Source: Hoylesella enoeca JCM 12259 | GTDB taxonomy: Bacteria > Bacteroidota > Bacteroidia > Bacteroidales > Bacteroidaceae | Reading direction: 5' to 3' | Assembly (NCBI RefSeq): GCF_000613405.1 | Contig: NZ_BAIX01000002.1 | Coordinates: 112,122-176,121, forward strand | DNA length: 64,000 nucleotides | Made by a program: the position numbers and the translations under genes | The notes under the pieces: model-generated | Seen by the model: only the letters and a program-made list of their open reading frames with translations | Told to the model about the DNA's origin: nothing | Databases searched by the model: none | Shown here: positions 43,101 through 52,532 of the stretch, piece after piece | How the letters are laid out: every line of letters starts with the position of its first letter | Numbering within the stretch: the stretch's first letter is position 1

Positions 43101-43353
43101 AGACTCTAATCGCTTCCTGACCGATGCCAGCACACTCTCTTTCAAATCCATTACTTTGGGTTACACCTTCCCGTCGCAGCTTGTCAAGCGGATGCAACTA
43201 AGCAGTTTGCGCCTATTTGTGGCATGCGATAACATTTATTATTGGAGCAAACGTAAAGGATTTGACCCTCGCACAGCCTTCGACGGAGAAGTGGGTGACG
43301 CTTCTTATTCGGCTATGCGGACCATATCGGCCGGTATTTCCGTCAAATTCTAA
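40198..43353 (+). CDS. SusC/RagA-family TonB-dependent outer-membrane transporter
   Basis: 1051 residues. Signal peptide (TLLALFFVAIFATAQ), a carboxypeptidase-regulatory-like domain (VSGIVVDESGEPVIGASVMI, DLDGKFTLNELP), a plug (LNADKIAERQVSNPLAALNG, LQIRGISSLNAGNGPLIVVD, SVLKDAASNSLYGARGANGV) and a 22-strand-type barrel ending in SYSAMRTISAGISVKF. It imports a nutrient across the outer membrane with the SusD partner at 43377. No sigma/anti-sigma or HTCS gene flanks it. The neighbouring M64 peptidase hints at peptide or glycoprotein substrates. Confidence 0.95.
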   Translation: MSRRTATLLALFFVAIFATAQVTKVSGIVVDESGEPVIGASVMIKGTNKGVATDLDGKFTLNELPRTARELTVSYIGMLTVNVPIKPNMKIVLKADSKQIDDVIVVAFGKQKREAFTGSAGVLNADKIAERQVSNPLAALNGKVSGVQIIEGNGPSASPALQIRGISSLNAGNGPLIVVDGLPYNGYYSDINPADVESISVLKDAASNSLYGARGANGVILITTKTAKRGTAAISFDAKWGFNHDAKVDYDYVNDPGQYYEMFHKALYNKFHYSDGLDAYAAYLKANESIYRNGNDGGLGYIVYKVPQGEYLIGQNGKLNPHATLGNVVTRNGRQYMLYPDDWKKEGLRNGFRHEYNLSINGGTDVFKSYASVGYMKNEGICYGSDYTRYSARLKSDYQARTWLTIGGNVSYAHTESNSESYAFSAAHQIPPIYPLYLRDGQGYIMTDKHGKMYDYGSGEQHGITREIFLSEAPLQDDRLNLEDNNSNAFGLQGYADISFLNDFKLTLNASIYDTENRITSATNPYYGFAKATGGSIGVYHYRTYDFNTQQLLNYNKSFGKHTISALLGHEYNRNNRTTTGGLKKNIFAYEMNKELSGALSLVSTTSYKSVYNIEGYLFRGQYDYDNKYFGSISFRRDGSSKFHPSHRWGNFWSFGGAWIISKEKWFTPKWIDMLKLKASFGQQGNDDIGNFYYTDFYSLKAVNGKASLDFANKGKRDISWETNTNINTGVEFELFKRRLTGSVEYYQRKTTDMLLWFSVPISLGYLGYYDNVGDMMNRGVELNLDGDIIRSKHITWSMNFNITHNHNEISYLPEANKTVVKEGHGGYASSNRYIGEGLPINTWYLKRYAGVNEQGLSTWYYTDSKTGELKTTSDYSAGDYYLCGSPHPDVYGGFGTSLRAYGFDLNASFIYSIGGKAYDYGYQYMMRNPEQAIAPQAYHKDLLNAWSVENPHSNVPRWQYNDINTSADSNRFLTDASTLSFKSITLGYTFPSQLVKRMQLSSLRLFVACDNIYYWSKRKGFDPRTAFDGEVGDASYSAMRTISAGISVKF

Positions 43354-43376
43354 TTACAAATCAAGAAACGACAGCT

Positions 43377-45092
43377 ATGAAACGAATCATTAAGAATATT
43401 ATTTTCCTTAGTCTGATCACCCCAGTGCTGACCGGCTGTTTGGAGGAAGTCTATCCCGGACAGGGCCTGACCCAAGAGCAAGTCCGTCAAACAGACAATA
43501 GTGTGGGTGCATTAAACAGCGCCATTGCCGGACAATTCATCAACATGGGGAATGGGAACTGCGCCTATGGCTACGCGGGCATTTGTGTGAATCGTGACGG
43601 GATGTGTGCCGAGATCCCGGTGGTAGACAATCTGTACGACACCAACCAAGATGTGGGTTTCGACAGAAACCTGGGTAATAACATGTATATAGCTACCGAT
43701 TGGTGGCAACTCTATTTCGATATTGTCAAGAAGACCAATCTCACGCTCGGTGCCGTGCCAACTTCGGGAGACATACCGCAGGAGAACTTGGCCTATATCG
43801 GCAATGCGCTGGGTTATCGAGCATTTGCTTATTACGATATGGCCTTTACGTATGAATTTAAGAAGACAGGATTTGCTCAGCTCGACGATGCCGCCCAAAG
43901 CAGTCAGATCTATGGGCTGACGGTGCCAATTCGCACGGAGAATACCACCGAGAAAGAAGGCACAACCGACAAACGCGCTCCTTTCTATAAGATGTATCGC
44001 TTCATCATGACCGATCTGAATCGGGCCGAAATCTACTTGCAAGGATATAAAAGATCGGGTGCCAACGAGATGGATCAGGCCACGATCTTCGGTATCAAGG
44101 CGCGCTTGTGGTTGCAGTTAGGATCCCGGTTCGAGAAGCATCCGGAAGACTTGCAGACCCAAGTAAACCATGAGAGTGACGACGAACTGGCCATGTATGA
44201 CAAGCTGGGTATCACCACTGCCAACGACTGCTTCAAGAAAGCTGCCGAGTACGCGCGCCTCGCCATCTCGCAAGGATATTATCCACTGGATAAGAGCGAG
44301 TGGTTCAACGCCACGACGGGTTTCAACACTGCCAATCATGCGTGGCTTTTAGCCGTACAAATCAACAGCAACGACATGACGGCAAGTAATTGGAACTGGA
44401 AGAATTTCGTAGGCTACATGTCTCCTGAGAACGTCTTCGGTGTAAATAATTCCACATACAAAGCCATTCGGATGATTGATATCCGCCTTTACAAGACCAT
44501 CGAAGACGGCGACTGGCGCAAGACAACCTGGATTGCGCCCTCTGATGCCGGCCAAGTATCAGCCTATACCAAATATTGCACAGGGTATAGTTCGGATGAT
44601 TGGGCGAAATTCCCGGCTTACACCAGCTTCAAGTTCCATCCCAGAAACGGAGAGAGAATCAATTATAAAGTGGGCGCGGCTGTTGACATACCCTTAATGC
44701 GCATCGAAGAGATGTTTCTCATCGAGGCCGAAGCTAAGGCCCATTATCTGGGATTAGCTGCCGGCAAGAGCGCGTTGGAATCGTTCCTCAACACGTATCG
44801 TTTCAGCGACAATTCTTATCAATGCAAGGCCACGACCATCGACGAGTTCAACGACGAGATCCTGCGTCAGAAACGCATTGAGTTCTGGGGCGAAGGCATT
44901 GTCTATTTCGACTACAAACGATTAGACAAGGCTGTCATCCGCAAATACGACGGATCTAATCACACCGAAGGCTATCAAGTCAACTCCAAGGAAGGCTATG
45001 TGGCACCACGGCTAAACGTGTGCATCAGCTATTATGAAATGATGCAAAACCCCAACATCGTGGACAATCCCAACCCCACAGGTGTACGTTGA
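43377..45092 (+). CDS. SusD/RagB-family nutrient-binding lipoprotein
   Basis: 571 residues with lipobox ITPVLTGCLEEVYPG (Cys at about 21). SusD features: LALGYRAFAYYDMAF-like TPR helix (GNALGYRAFAYYDMAFTYEF), ALVVP-like LTVPIRTENTTEKEG, DLNRAEIYL, and the C-terminal RQKRIEFWGEGIVYFDYKRL. It lies 24 bases after SusC and caps it at the cell surface. It aligns more with SusD-like_2/RagB proteins than with starch SusD; no starch-binding aromatic arc can be judged here. Confidence 0.93.
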   Translation: MKRIIKNIIFLSLITPVLTGCLEEVYPGQGLTQEQVRQTDNSVGALNSAIAGQFINMGNGNCAYGYAGICVNRDGMCAEIPVVDNLYDTNQDVGFDRNLGNNMYIATDWWQLYFDIVKKTNLTLGAVPTSGDIPQENLAYIGNALGYRAFAYYDMAFTYEFKKTGFAQLDDAAQSSQIYGLTVPIRTENTTEKEGTTDKRAPFYKMYRFIMTDLNRAEIYLQGYKRSGANEMDQATIFGIKARLWLQLGSRFEKHPEDLQTQVNHESDDELAMYDKLGITTANDCFKKAAEYARLAISQGYYPLDKSEWFNATTGFNTANHAWLLAVQINSNDMTASNWNWKNFVGYMSPENVFGVNNSTYKAIRMIDIRLYKTIEDGDWRKTTWIAPSDAGQVSAYTKYCTGYSSDDWAKFPAYTSFKFHPRNGERINYKVGAAVDIPLMRIEEMFLIEAEAKAHYLGLAAGKSALESFLNTYRFSDNSYQCKATTIDEFNDEILRQKRIEFWGEGIVYFDYKRLDKAVIRKYDGSNHTEGYQVNSKEGYVAPRLNVCISYYEMMQNPNIVDNPNPTGVR

Positions 45093-45119
45093 CGAATAAC
45101 AACATAAAAAAGATCGAAA

Positions 45120-46031
45120 ATGAAAATCATGAATTATATCAATCTTTTCGGAATCGCAGGCCTGCTGACCATATTCGCAGCCTGCTCCGACAATAATGAT
45201 TACACGCCGGGCCCCGAGGTCTCTGCCAATTGCCAGCAAGTGCGTTTCGTCGATACCAATAACCCCATCAGCGTACGCGATGCTGCCAATACCACCGATC
45301 GAACAGTGACGCTGACCGTCAAACGCAACAATACCGGAGCGTCGCTCACGGTTCCCGTGAAAGTGATCGCCAAGTCCGAGGGCTTAGAGATGCCAACGGA
45401 AGTGACGTTTTCCGCAGGCGATTCCTTGGCATCTTACGTGATCAAGGCCCCCCAGTCGGCAAAGTTCGGCGAGATATATCAATACGAGATTCGGCTGGAA
45501 GGCGACAACATCGATCCTTACAAGCAGCTCGACGGCGGCGCGCTCTTTTCCGGCCAGGTGACATTCCCCAAATCAAAGGCGGCCACTTTCTGGTTCGCCA
45601 ATGGCAGCAAAGGGGCCACTCTCTTCGACACATGGACCGAGACACTGATGGATTTGGGCAACAACAATTTCTACATCAAAGACTTCATGCACTCCGGCGA
45701 AAACCTCTGGATAACCACCAGTTCGACAGGCACCATGAGTTTCAAGAGCGATGCGTGGACTCCGGCATGTATCAGAGCAGACTCCGGCGACGCGGGATGC
45801 TATTACTATTATTTCCAAAAGTTGCACGGCGGCAGCCTGTCATCTTATGCCCTCTACCCGAAAGGCAACGACAGCACCACTCCTTACATCACGGAAATGA
45901 TGTTATATGGCGGTCCCACCTATTCTACCTATCACACCAACGGCACTTGGGGTCAGACCTATGTAGGCAGCATCACTTACAGCACAGGTGACTCCGAAAG
46001 CTGGGTCTATCTTTATTTCCAATTATCATAA
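45120..46031 (+). CDS. Surface lipoprotein of unknown function in the SusCD locus
   Basis: 303 residues. Lipobox LTIFAACSDNNDYTPGPEVS. The first half looks like a DUF1735/BACON-type immunoglobulin-like domain (NPISVRDAANTTDRTVTLTV, TEVTFSAGDSLASYVIKAPQ, YQYEIRLEGDNIDPY). The second half is aromatic-rich (NNFYIKDFMHSGENLWITTS) with a Tyr-rich segment (CYYYYFQKLHGGSLSSYALY). Such proteins usually bind the ligand at the cell surface (SGBP). Spacing of 27 and 62 bases to its neighbours supports one operon. Confidence 0.7.
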   Translation: MKIMNYINLFGIAGLLTIFAACSDNNDYTPGPEVSANCQQVRFVDTNNPISVRDAANTTDRTVTLTVKRNNTGASLTVPVKVIAKSEGLEMPTEVTFSAGDSLASYVIKAPQSAKFGEIYQYEIRLEGDNIDPYKQLDGGALFSGQVTFPKSKAATFWFANGSKGATLFDTWTETLMDLGNNNFYIKDFMHSGENLWITTSSTGTMSFKSDAWTPACIRADSGDAGCYYYYFQKLHGGSLSSYALYPKGNDSTTPYITEMMLYGGPTYSTYHTNGTWGQTYVGSITYSTGDSESWVYLYFQLS

Positions 46032-46093
46032 AAGCTGCGGGGAGATGGCCGTAGCTTTCTTCCCGGGTTTTTCATACAGACACAATACGCATC

Positions 46094-47107
46094 ATGATGA
46101 AAAAGAAATATTTTCTTTATCTGTTCCTCGCACTCTTCGTGGCATCGTGCAACGAATCAGACAATGAGGACGACGTCGACATCCGACAAGAACAGCGAGA
46201 CGACATAACCTCTCTCGACGGCAAAGTCACGACACTCCAAACGGCCACCGTCGGCAGTGGCTACAACCTTATATTGATGGGCGACGGCTTCACCGCAGAT
46301 CAGATCAAGGACGGCACCTATGCACGGGTGATGGAAAAGGCCCGGGACAACTTCTTCTCCCTGGAGCCGGTGAAATCCCTACGGGCTTACTTCAACGTAT
46401 ATGCTGTGCAGAAAGTGTCGCTCAGCCGCAATCTCAACGGCTCGACTGCCTTGGCCAGCGCGCTCAACTCGTCTAACACCGTGTGCGGGTATTTCAGCGA
46501 CGACAACCTCGATTATAAGACGCTCATCTACGCTTCGGCCGTTCCCGGTTTCAAAGAAGAGAACTCCGTGATCAGCGTCGTGATGAACACTGAGAGATCG
46601 GGGGGCATCACCTTTTACCATGGATGGAACTCGCAGCTCGCATGCGCTTATACCACGCTGTATGGTGGTCTCGATAGCAATTACTTCCGTTACACCCTCG
46701 TTCATGAAACAGCCGGGCATGGCATCGGAAAACTGGACGATGAATACGACACCCGCCATCTCACGATCGACGACTACGGACGGAGTTACTTCGAGTATGG
46801 TCACTCCCTGGGTTGGGTCATGAATGTCTCGCTGACCGACGACAAGACCAAGGCTCCCTGGGCAGAGTTTCTCGCCGATACCCGCTATGCCTCCGAGGGT
46901 TTAGGCCTCTACGAAGGCGGTGGTGCCCGCTATGCAACAGGTGTGTGGCGCCCCACGGAAACCAGCATCATGCGCGTGACAGACACCGAGTCCACCTCAT
47001 TCAATGCGCCGTCTCGCCGTGCCATCTACAATCAGATCATGAAAGTGACCACTGGCAAGACACCCACCTATGAGGAGTTTGTCACTTTCGATTTGGCACA
47101 TCGGTAG
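46094..47107 (+). CDS. M64-family metallopeptidase lipoprotein
   Basis: 337 residues with lipobox LALFVASCNESDNEDDVDIR. The zinc site is in LVHETAGHGIGKLDDEYDTR (HExxHxxGxxxDE, near residue 205), the M64 (IgA peptidase-like) pattern; GSGYNLILMGDGFTADQIKD and VISVVMNTERSGGITFYHGW are other family segments. M64 enzymes include a Clostridium IgA protease and gut Bacteroidetes peptidases. With SusC, SusD and the lipoprotein it forms a protein- or glycoprotein-degrading locus. A good terminator follows. Confidence 0.88.
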   Translation: MMKKKYFLYLFLALFVASCNESDNEDDVDIRQEQRDDITSLDGKVTTLQTATVGSGYNLILMGDGFTADQIKDGTYARVMEKARDNFFSLEPVKSLRAYFNVYAVQKVSLSRNLNGSTALASALNSSNTVCGYFSDDNLDYKTLIYASAVPGFKEENSVISVVMNTERSGGITFYHGWNSQLACAYTTLYGGLDSNYFRYTLVHETAGHGIGKLDDEYDTRHLTIDDYGRSYFEYGHSLGWVMNVSLTDDKTKAPWAEFLADTRYASEGLGLYEGGGARYATGVWRPTETSIMRVTDTESTSFNAPSRRAIYNQIMKVTTGKTPTYEEFVTFDLAHR

Positions 47108-47183
47108 GAAGCGCTCCCCTTTCCCTTTCTTGCTTACTGGGCGTCACACTCTGAAAACAGACAGAGAAAGACGCTCCTAAATA

Positions 47184-47226
47184 TCAATCTCTCGGATTCT
47201 CACATCCGAGAGATTGATTCTTTTAT
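47184..47226 (+). terminator. Terminator of the SusCD-peptidase operon
   Basis: Perfect 14-base arms TCAATCTCTCGGAT and ATCCGAGAGATTGA with a 6-base loop, followed by TTCTTTTATC. Confidence 0.8.
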
Positions 47227-47593
47227 CATTCCCTGCCTCATGCTATCGAATGAGAAGTCCCATACTTGTGGGGCAGAGGTATAGGACTTGTAAGGCAGAA
47301 CTCCCATATCCTTATGCCACTTGTATAAGGGTTGTTGTTATCCGTCCACCATAATGAATCAATGGCAGCCTATCCGCAATAAGCATTCGCATGGCGGATA
47401 GGCTCTTGATATAGCCAGGTGGAAGAAAGTGAACATGCAAGCCACCCCTGATCAATCAATTGCCCGCAACAAACAGCCGGGAGCATGGCAGCAACCTTCG
47501 TGCGATCTGTTTTGAATAATTATCCTTGATTCTGCCGGTTTTTCTCGTTTTTAATCGTTATCTTTGCATAGAATCCTCCATGAGGAATCGCGT
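47227..47593. other. Spacer with short repeats and a -7 element
   Basis: No gene. It contains several variants of CCCATACTTGTGGGGCAGAG / ATAGGACTTGTAAGGCAGAA / CCACTTGTATAAGG at 47258-47330 that recall the repeats at 17752-17847, and TATCTTTG at 47559-47566, the likely -7 element for the next gene. Confidence 0.45.
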
Positions 47594-49353
47594 ATGAATA
47601 TGATATTGACAGATATAAGCTTTCTGACCTTCTATCAAGTGTTGGGATGGGCGGTGGTGATTATTGCCATTGCCATCGTTACGCAGATACCTGCACTACG
47701 CAAGAAGATGGGATGGAGCAAGGACAAAAAAGACAACGACGATCTGTCGCAAAGTAACAGCAAAGCCATTGTGACAGAGGCGTTGAAGAATCTCAATTGC
47801 ACCGTGGCTTGGGAAAAAGATGAGACCGACCTGATCGGAAAATACGACTATCAGAGCGGGCATTTCCGCCTCCGTATTAAGAGCGAGAGTGCTATATACA
47901 GGTGTCTTATCTCTTCTTCTTCGAAACCGCAGTCGAGCATATTGCGCTGGTGCGCAGCCTCTGCAACCAATGCAATCTCAATGCCGGAGGACTGCGAATG
48001 GTCTATACGATCAATGCGGAACAGGGCGTGACCGACGTGCACTTGATCGTCGGCCTGATGCTCTCGGAGCGTCAGGCCACAAAAGCACTTCAGCACGCCA
48101 TGGCAGAGATCTTCTCCTGGCAAAATACGTTTATCAAGCATTTTGGTGAGGAGGTCAAAGACAATGAGAAAAGTCCCTTGATGGACGTGGAGTCGGATCA
48201 TGCTCTTTACCGTCGCGAACTCTATTTGCTTCGCGAACAGGAGATACTGCACCAGATGGGGCAGGAAGATTGGCGACAGGATGTGGAACGCCCGATGACA
48301 CTCGGCCGACTGTTGCACACCTTGTTAGAACCCAACAGCATTTCGCCTGCCTGTCTGACGCTGGAAGCACGCGACGGCGTAACGGAAATCGACAAATCCC
48401 AAAGCATGGACTATGATTTGGCCAACGCGCTGATTGCCGACGGCCATTTCGTTCGCGACGAAGCCACATTGAGGTTGGCTTTTTATGAAACCCGGCGGCC
48501 CGAGCACCGACGGCATCTCCTCATCGATGCCCGCCGAGAGGGCGTCGTGAGCCATTCGCTCTATTATCGGCTGACGGTTACGCTGATTCCGCTTTCGCTG
48601 GGAAAGACAGTCGAAGCGGCTTCGATAGAGCATCGGCCCGAAGTGTGGAGCGTGCTCGTGGCCTATGATCTCACCGCGCCCGAACAACGGTTGAGCGAAT
48701 TCCGGTACATGTGGAAAGAAGCGTTGGAAAAGGAGAAACAGGGCTATGGCGATGACCTCACCGACGAACAGCGTCTGATCAGCGAGTGCATGGATCCACA
48801 GACGGGTTATAACCTCTATCGGGGGCGGATGTTATTCAGTCAGAAGCGCTATCTGGAAGCCCTGCAATACTTGGAAAACGCCTTTGTGGTCCTCCATCGG
48901 CAATATCACAAGATGAAGCCGTCGGCTCGCGAGAAGTTTTTCAGCGTGTGTTATTTTACGGGCTTCTGTTACAGTGAGTTGCACCTTTACAAACAGGCAC
49001 ATTACTACTTGGAAATGACGCTTCCTCTGCGCCGGGTCACTTACACGGAGGAATACATCAACACTCTGGTCAACAGTCGTGATTTTAGAGCTATTGACGT
49101 GATAGACAATCTGCTGATAGAGATGCAGAATGCGCAGGCCGCAGTCGATGATGAGGAGGAGGCGCAAGGACATGTGATGGGCTTTATCAATTTCCTGAAA
49201 CGTCGCAAAGCCTATGTCTACATCGAGTTTGAGCGTTACGACGAGGCCGAGAAACTGCTGCGAAAGATGCTCGACGAACCCGAGAACAGCGACTTTGCCA
49301 TCAGCGAGCTGGCCTATATCCAGAAACTCAGAGATCGCAACACGCCTTCTTAA
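47594..49353 (+). CDS. Membrane-anchored protein with TPR-like C-terminus, frameshifted
   Basis: About 586 residues when joined; family not recognised. One N-terminal membrane helix (FYQVLGWAVVIIAIAIVTQI), a linker with KDKKDNDDLSQSNSK, an alpha/beta domain (TVAWEKDETDLIGKYDYQSG) that continues after the break (YQVSYLFFFETAVEHIALVR), and a C-terminal helical region with TPR-like pairs (NLYRGRMLFSQKRYLEALQY; AYVYIEFERYDEAEKLLRKM). One base is missing near 47915. It ends 11 bases before cardiolipin synthase. Confidence 0.7.
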
Positions 49354-49364
49354 AGCAACCGAGC

Positions 49365-50797
49365 ATGCAGTCGCTGGTTTACATACATTGGACTTTCGTC
49401 TTCGCTTACACAGCCGTGGTGATCGGAACGATGATCGCAGTGCTGATGGACAACCGTCAACCCGTCAAGACGATGGCATGGCTCTTGGTGCTGACCTTCA
49501 TCCCGGTGGCAGGCGTATTACTCTACTTCTTCTTCGGACAAAACACGCGAAAGGAGCGCCTCATCAGTCAACGCAGTCTCGACATGCTCTCCAAACGCTC
49601 AATGTTGGAGTTCGCCGAACAACAGAATTTGCATATCCCCGAACAACATCGCAGCCTGATCCAACTCTTCACCAACCAAAGCTTGGCACTCCCTTTCAAG
49701 AATAATGAAGCCGAGATCTACACCGACGGCTATGCCTTCTTCTTCGCTCTGCTGTGTGCCATCGGTCAAGCCCGGCACCACATCCATCTCGACACCTACA
49801 TCATCGAAGACGACCCGCTGGGCAATCTCATCGCCGACGCCTGATCGACCGGGCACGACAGGGTGTGGAAGTGCGCTTCATCTATGACGATGTGGGATGT
49901 TGGCGCGTGAACAATGCCCTATTCGAGCGAATGCGCGACGGCGGCATAGACGTCCACGCCTTTATGCCCGTGCGCTTCCCCGCCTTCACCAGCAAAATGA
50001 ACTATCGCAACCATCGCAAACTCTGCATCGTAGATGGCCGCATTGGCTTCATCGGAGGCATGAACATCGCCATGAGATACGTCAAAGGCACACATAAAAG
50101 GCCATGGCGCGACACCCACATGCGCATCATCGGCGGAGCCGTCTACGCCATTCAGCGAGCCTTTCTCATCGACTGGTATTTCGTAGACCGCACCCTGGTG
50201 TCGGGGCGGACCTATTATCCAGAGCCCACAGGCCACATCGACAACAACTGCATCGCACAAGTCGTGACAAGCAGTCCCATCTCGCCATGGCCCGACATCA
50301 TGCAAGGTTACGTCCGCATCCTACTCTCGGCCCGCCGTTATGTCTATATGGAATCACCCTACTTCCTCCCCACCGAACCCGTCTTGTTTGCCATGCGCAC
50401 CGCAGCGCTGGCCGGCGTAGACGTCCGACTGATGATCCCCCATCACACCGACGCCCGCATCGTGGAGTGGGCCGGGCGTTCCTATGTCCTCGAAACAGTC
50501 AGCTCGGGCGTCAAGATCTATCTATACCAAGCAGGCTTCAACCACTCCAAAATCCTCGTGAGCGACGACAGTCTCTCCACCTGTGGCTCCACCAATGTAG
50601 ACTTCCGCAGCTTCGAAAACAACTTCGAGTCCAACATCTTCTTCTATGACACTGCCATGGCCCTCCGTATGAAAGACATCTTCCTCACCGACCAACAGTC
50701 TTGTCTCCCCATCGAAGCCATCCCTTCCCTCATCCGCCGCCCCTTCCTCCACCGCCTCTGGGAATCCTTCATCCGCCTGCTCTCTCCCCTGCTTTAA
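49365..50797 (+). CDS. Cardiolipin synthase, PLD family, frameshifted
   Basis: About 477 residues when joined, the usual length. Two N-terminal membrane helices (WTFVFAYTAVVIGTMIAVLM; MAWLLVLTFIPVAGVLLYFF), then two phospholipase D domains with HKD motifs: YRNHRKLCIVDGRIGFIGGM and FNHSKILVSDDSLSTCGSTN. It joins two phosphatidylglycerols into cardiolipin at the inner membrane. One base is missing near 49843 (restored IADALIDRARQGVEVRFIYD). The symbol could be cls/clsA; the exact subtype is not assigned. Confidence 0.9.
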
Positions 50798-51111
50798 CGC
50801 CCTATCCCGCCCAATCGTCCGATGCCCTCTCCCGATCGTTTCCCTCATATCCCTTGTCACGACCTCCCCTTCCATCACCCCAAGACTCTCAATCTTCTCA
50901 TCCAGATTCTTAGGTGATTCCTTGGACCATTCCGCAATTATCATTATCTTTGTACCGAGATAAGGAGGGTATATCATTCGGATTCGGCACTTTATAAATA
51001 GATTCAAGGAGCGTGTTGAAGGTGACCGTAGACGTTGTCAAGCAAATGCTTTAAGCGGTTTCACGGTCAGTAGCAATACCCATCAAAGAAGATAGACAAA
51101 ACAGATCAGAA
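50798..51111. other. Spacer containing the nicotinamidase-gene promoter
   Basis: No gene; the first 100 bases are pyrimidine-rich (long CCC/TCC tracts). Promoter TTG (50922-50924), 20 bases, TATCTTTG (50945-50952), giving a leader of about 150 bases. Confidence 0.6.
50922..50952 (+). promoter_or_regulatory. Promoter of the nicotinamidase-like gene
   Basis: TTG-N20-TATCTTTG, a full match to the Bacteroidetes consensus. Confidence 0.7.
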
Positions 51112-51696
51112 ATGGAAAAACAAACGACACTGGTGGTGGTAGACTGCCAATATGATTTTTGCGATCCCGCGGGGACGCTTTACGTGGCGGGTGCAGAGAC
51201 GGCCGTGAGCCACATCCTGGATTTTATCAACACGCACGATGACCTTTCCGAAGTGATCTTCACCGTGGATTGGCATCATGCCAAGGACGCCTCGTTTAAG
51301 TCGCAAGGCGGTCCGTGGCCTCCGCATTGCATCCGTTTCTCGAAAGGGTCGCAGATCGACGAGCGACTCATTCAAGCGTGCTTGGACAAGGATATTCCTT
51401 ACCAAGTGATTCGAAAAGGCGAGGTGATCGAAACCGAAGAGTATGGGGCTTTTCAACGTATCGGGAAACTCGCGGACGGTCGATACACGTTGGGTACGCT
51501 GACCGACGAGGTGACGTGGGCTGGCAACCGTATGGTGATTTGCGGTGTGGCAGGCGATTATTGCGTGTTGGAGACGTTGAGGAATCTGCTCAACGGTGGA
51601 CTTTCTGTCGATGTCTTCGCTCGTGGCATCGCCTCGATAGACGGCGGCAGTAAACTCAACGATTTCATTCGCCAGAAGGGCTTAACTTGTTGTTGA
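51112..51696 (+). CDS. pncA: Nicotinamidase-like cysteine hydrolase
   Basis: 194 residues, isochorismatase fold. Catalytic Asp in TLVVVDCQYDFCDPAGTLYV, metal-site residues in IFTVDWHHAKDASF and PWPPHCIRFSKGSQID, and the nucleophile Cys in VICGVAGDYCVLETLRNLL. The layout fits PncA, which turns nicotinamide into nicotinate for NAD salvage. Other isochorismatase-family roles are possible. Stands alone downstream of its own promoter. Confidence 0.83.
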   Translation: MEKQTTLVVVDCQYDFCDPAGTLYVAGAETAVSHILDFINTHDDLSEVIFTVDWHHAKDASFKSQGGPWPPHCIRFSKGSQIDERLIQACLDKDIPYQVIRKGEVIETEEYGAFQRIGKLADGRYTLGTLTDEVTWAGNRMVICGVAGDYCVLETLRNLLNGGLSVDVFARGIASIDGGSKLNDFIRQKGLTCC

Positions 51697-52071
51697 AATG
51701 GAGGGAGAAACCTTTAAAAAACACATATTCAATCACACGCCCAGCACTATTATCTGTGCTATATCAAAGAGCATTTGACTAACTATTTCCCCTGTGCTGT
51801 GTCCTACACGCGCTTTGTGAACTCATGTCCCGCATATTCCTCAACCTAAAAAATTTACCATTTCCTTGTCTGTTTAAGATTAATTACCTACCTTTGCCCC
51901 CAGTTTTGACAGTTCCTGTCGCCTCCTTAGCCCCCTAAGTTAGGGGATGGGAGTCTGAACAAGCGAGAGGCCGATTAAAAAGAGCAAACGAGAATATGAT
52001 TAAACAAGCAAATATAACCAACAGCACGGCGATGCAAAAGAACTCCAATTCTCTTGCATCTTTTAACGCTT
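51697..52071. other. Spacer without visible genes
   Basis: Mostly AT-rich. It includes a short palindrome-type repeat (TAGCCCCCTAAGTTAGGGGA near 51929-51948), a common sort of intergenic repeat in this group. No open frame is convincing. Confidence 0.4.
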
Positions 52072-52222
52072 TATATTTGCATATCTCGGAAAAAGTCTTA
52101 ACACACACACACATCGCACCTGGCGTAGACACCTTCACGGCTTTATCTTACGCGCGCGCGTAAGGCGTGAGCTAAACCCCAATAAACAAAGGGCTTCTCG
52201 GAGTTCCCTTTGTTCTCTTTTT
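52072..52222 (+). ncRNA. Possible small RNA or attenuated leader before the fimbrillin locus
   Basis: TATATTTG (52072-52079) could start a transcript that ends at the terminator AACAAAGGG/CCCTTTGTT (52185-52193, 52206-52214) followed by CTCTTTTT. Inside lies an 18-base perfect palindrome, CTTACGCGCGCGCGTAAG (52147-52164), whose alternating CG could adopt Z-form, and an (AC)n run at about 52101-52112. The unit is about 135 bases and lies 66 bases before the next ATG. No -33 match is seen. Confidence 0.4.
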
Positions 52223-52287
52223 ATGCCCTTTTGCCAACCGAGCAAGAGGGAAATAAGCACGATTTATTCATTCAAAACATAGCGATT

Positions 52288-52494
52288 ATGAAACAAAAAC
52301 AATTAGAGAGAATGGGCTACAGCAAGCCCGAGGTTGAGGCCATCCGTTTGGAGGCTCACAGCGAATTAATGGACACCTCATTTCCCAACAGCGGCGGACA
52401 CAACAAGGCTGGCGACGACGGCGACGATCTGAGCGCCAAGCAAGGTTGGTTTGACGAGGACGAAGAAGACACCCCGCAGCAGTGGGGCATTTAA
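52288..52494 (+). CDS. Small acidic protein before the fimbrillin-like gene
   Basis: 68 residues: MKQKQLERMGYSKPEVEAIR, then a Gly/Asp-rich stretch (NSGGHNKAGDDGDDLSAKQG) and an acidic end WFDEDEEDTPQQWGI. No signal peptide. I have no named family, but small proteins of this type sit before fimbrillin-like genes in Prevotella relatives (from general knowledge, unchecked). It is 38 bases before the lipoprotein gene and probably co-transcribed. Confidence 0.6.
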   Translation: MKQKQLERMGYSKPEVEAIRLEAHSELMDTSFPNSGGHNKAGDDGDDLSAKQGWFDEDEEDTPQQWGI

Positions 52495-52532
52495 CAAACA
52501 AAAGCGTTTAAAATTAAAACAGAACAAACAAG

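Noticed and set aside
46094..47107. IgA-specific protease identity
   Set aside because: The M64 signature does not prove the IgA specificity seen in one clostridial member.
50522..51007. 161-codon minus-strand frame
   Set aside because: It is antisense to cardiolipin synthase and the promoter spacer; low complexity.
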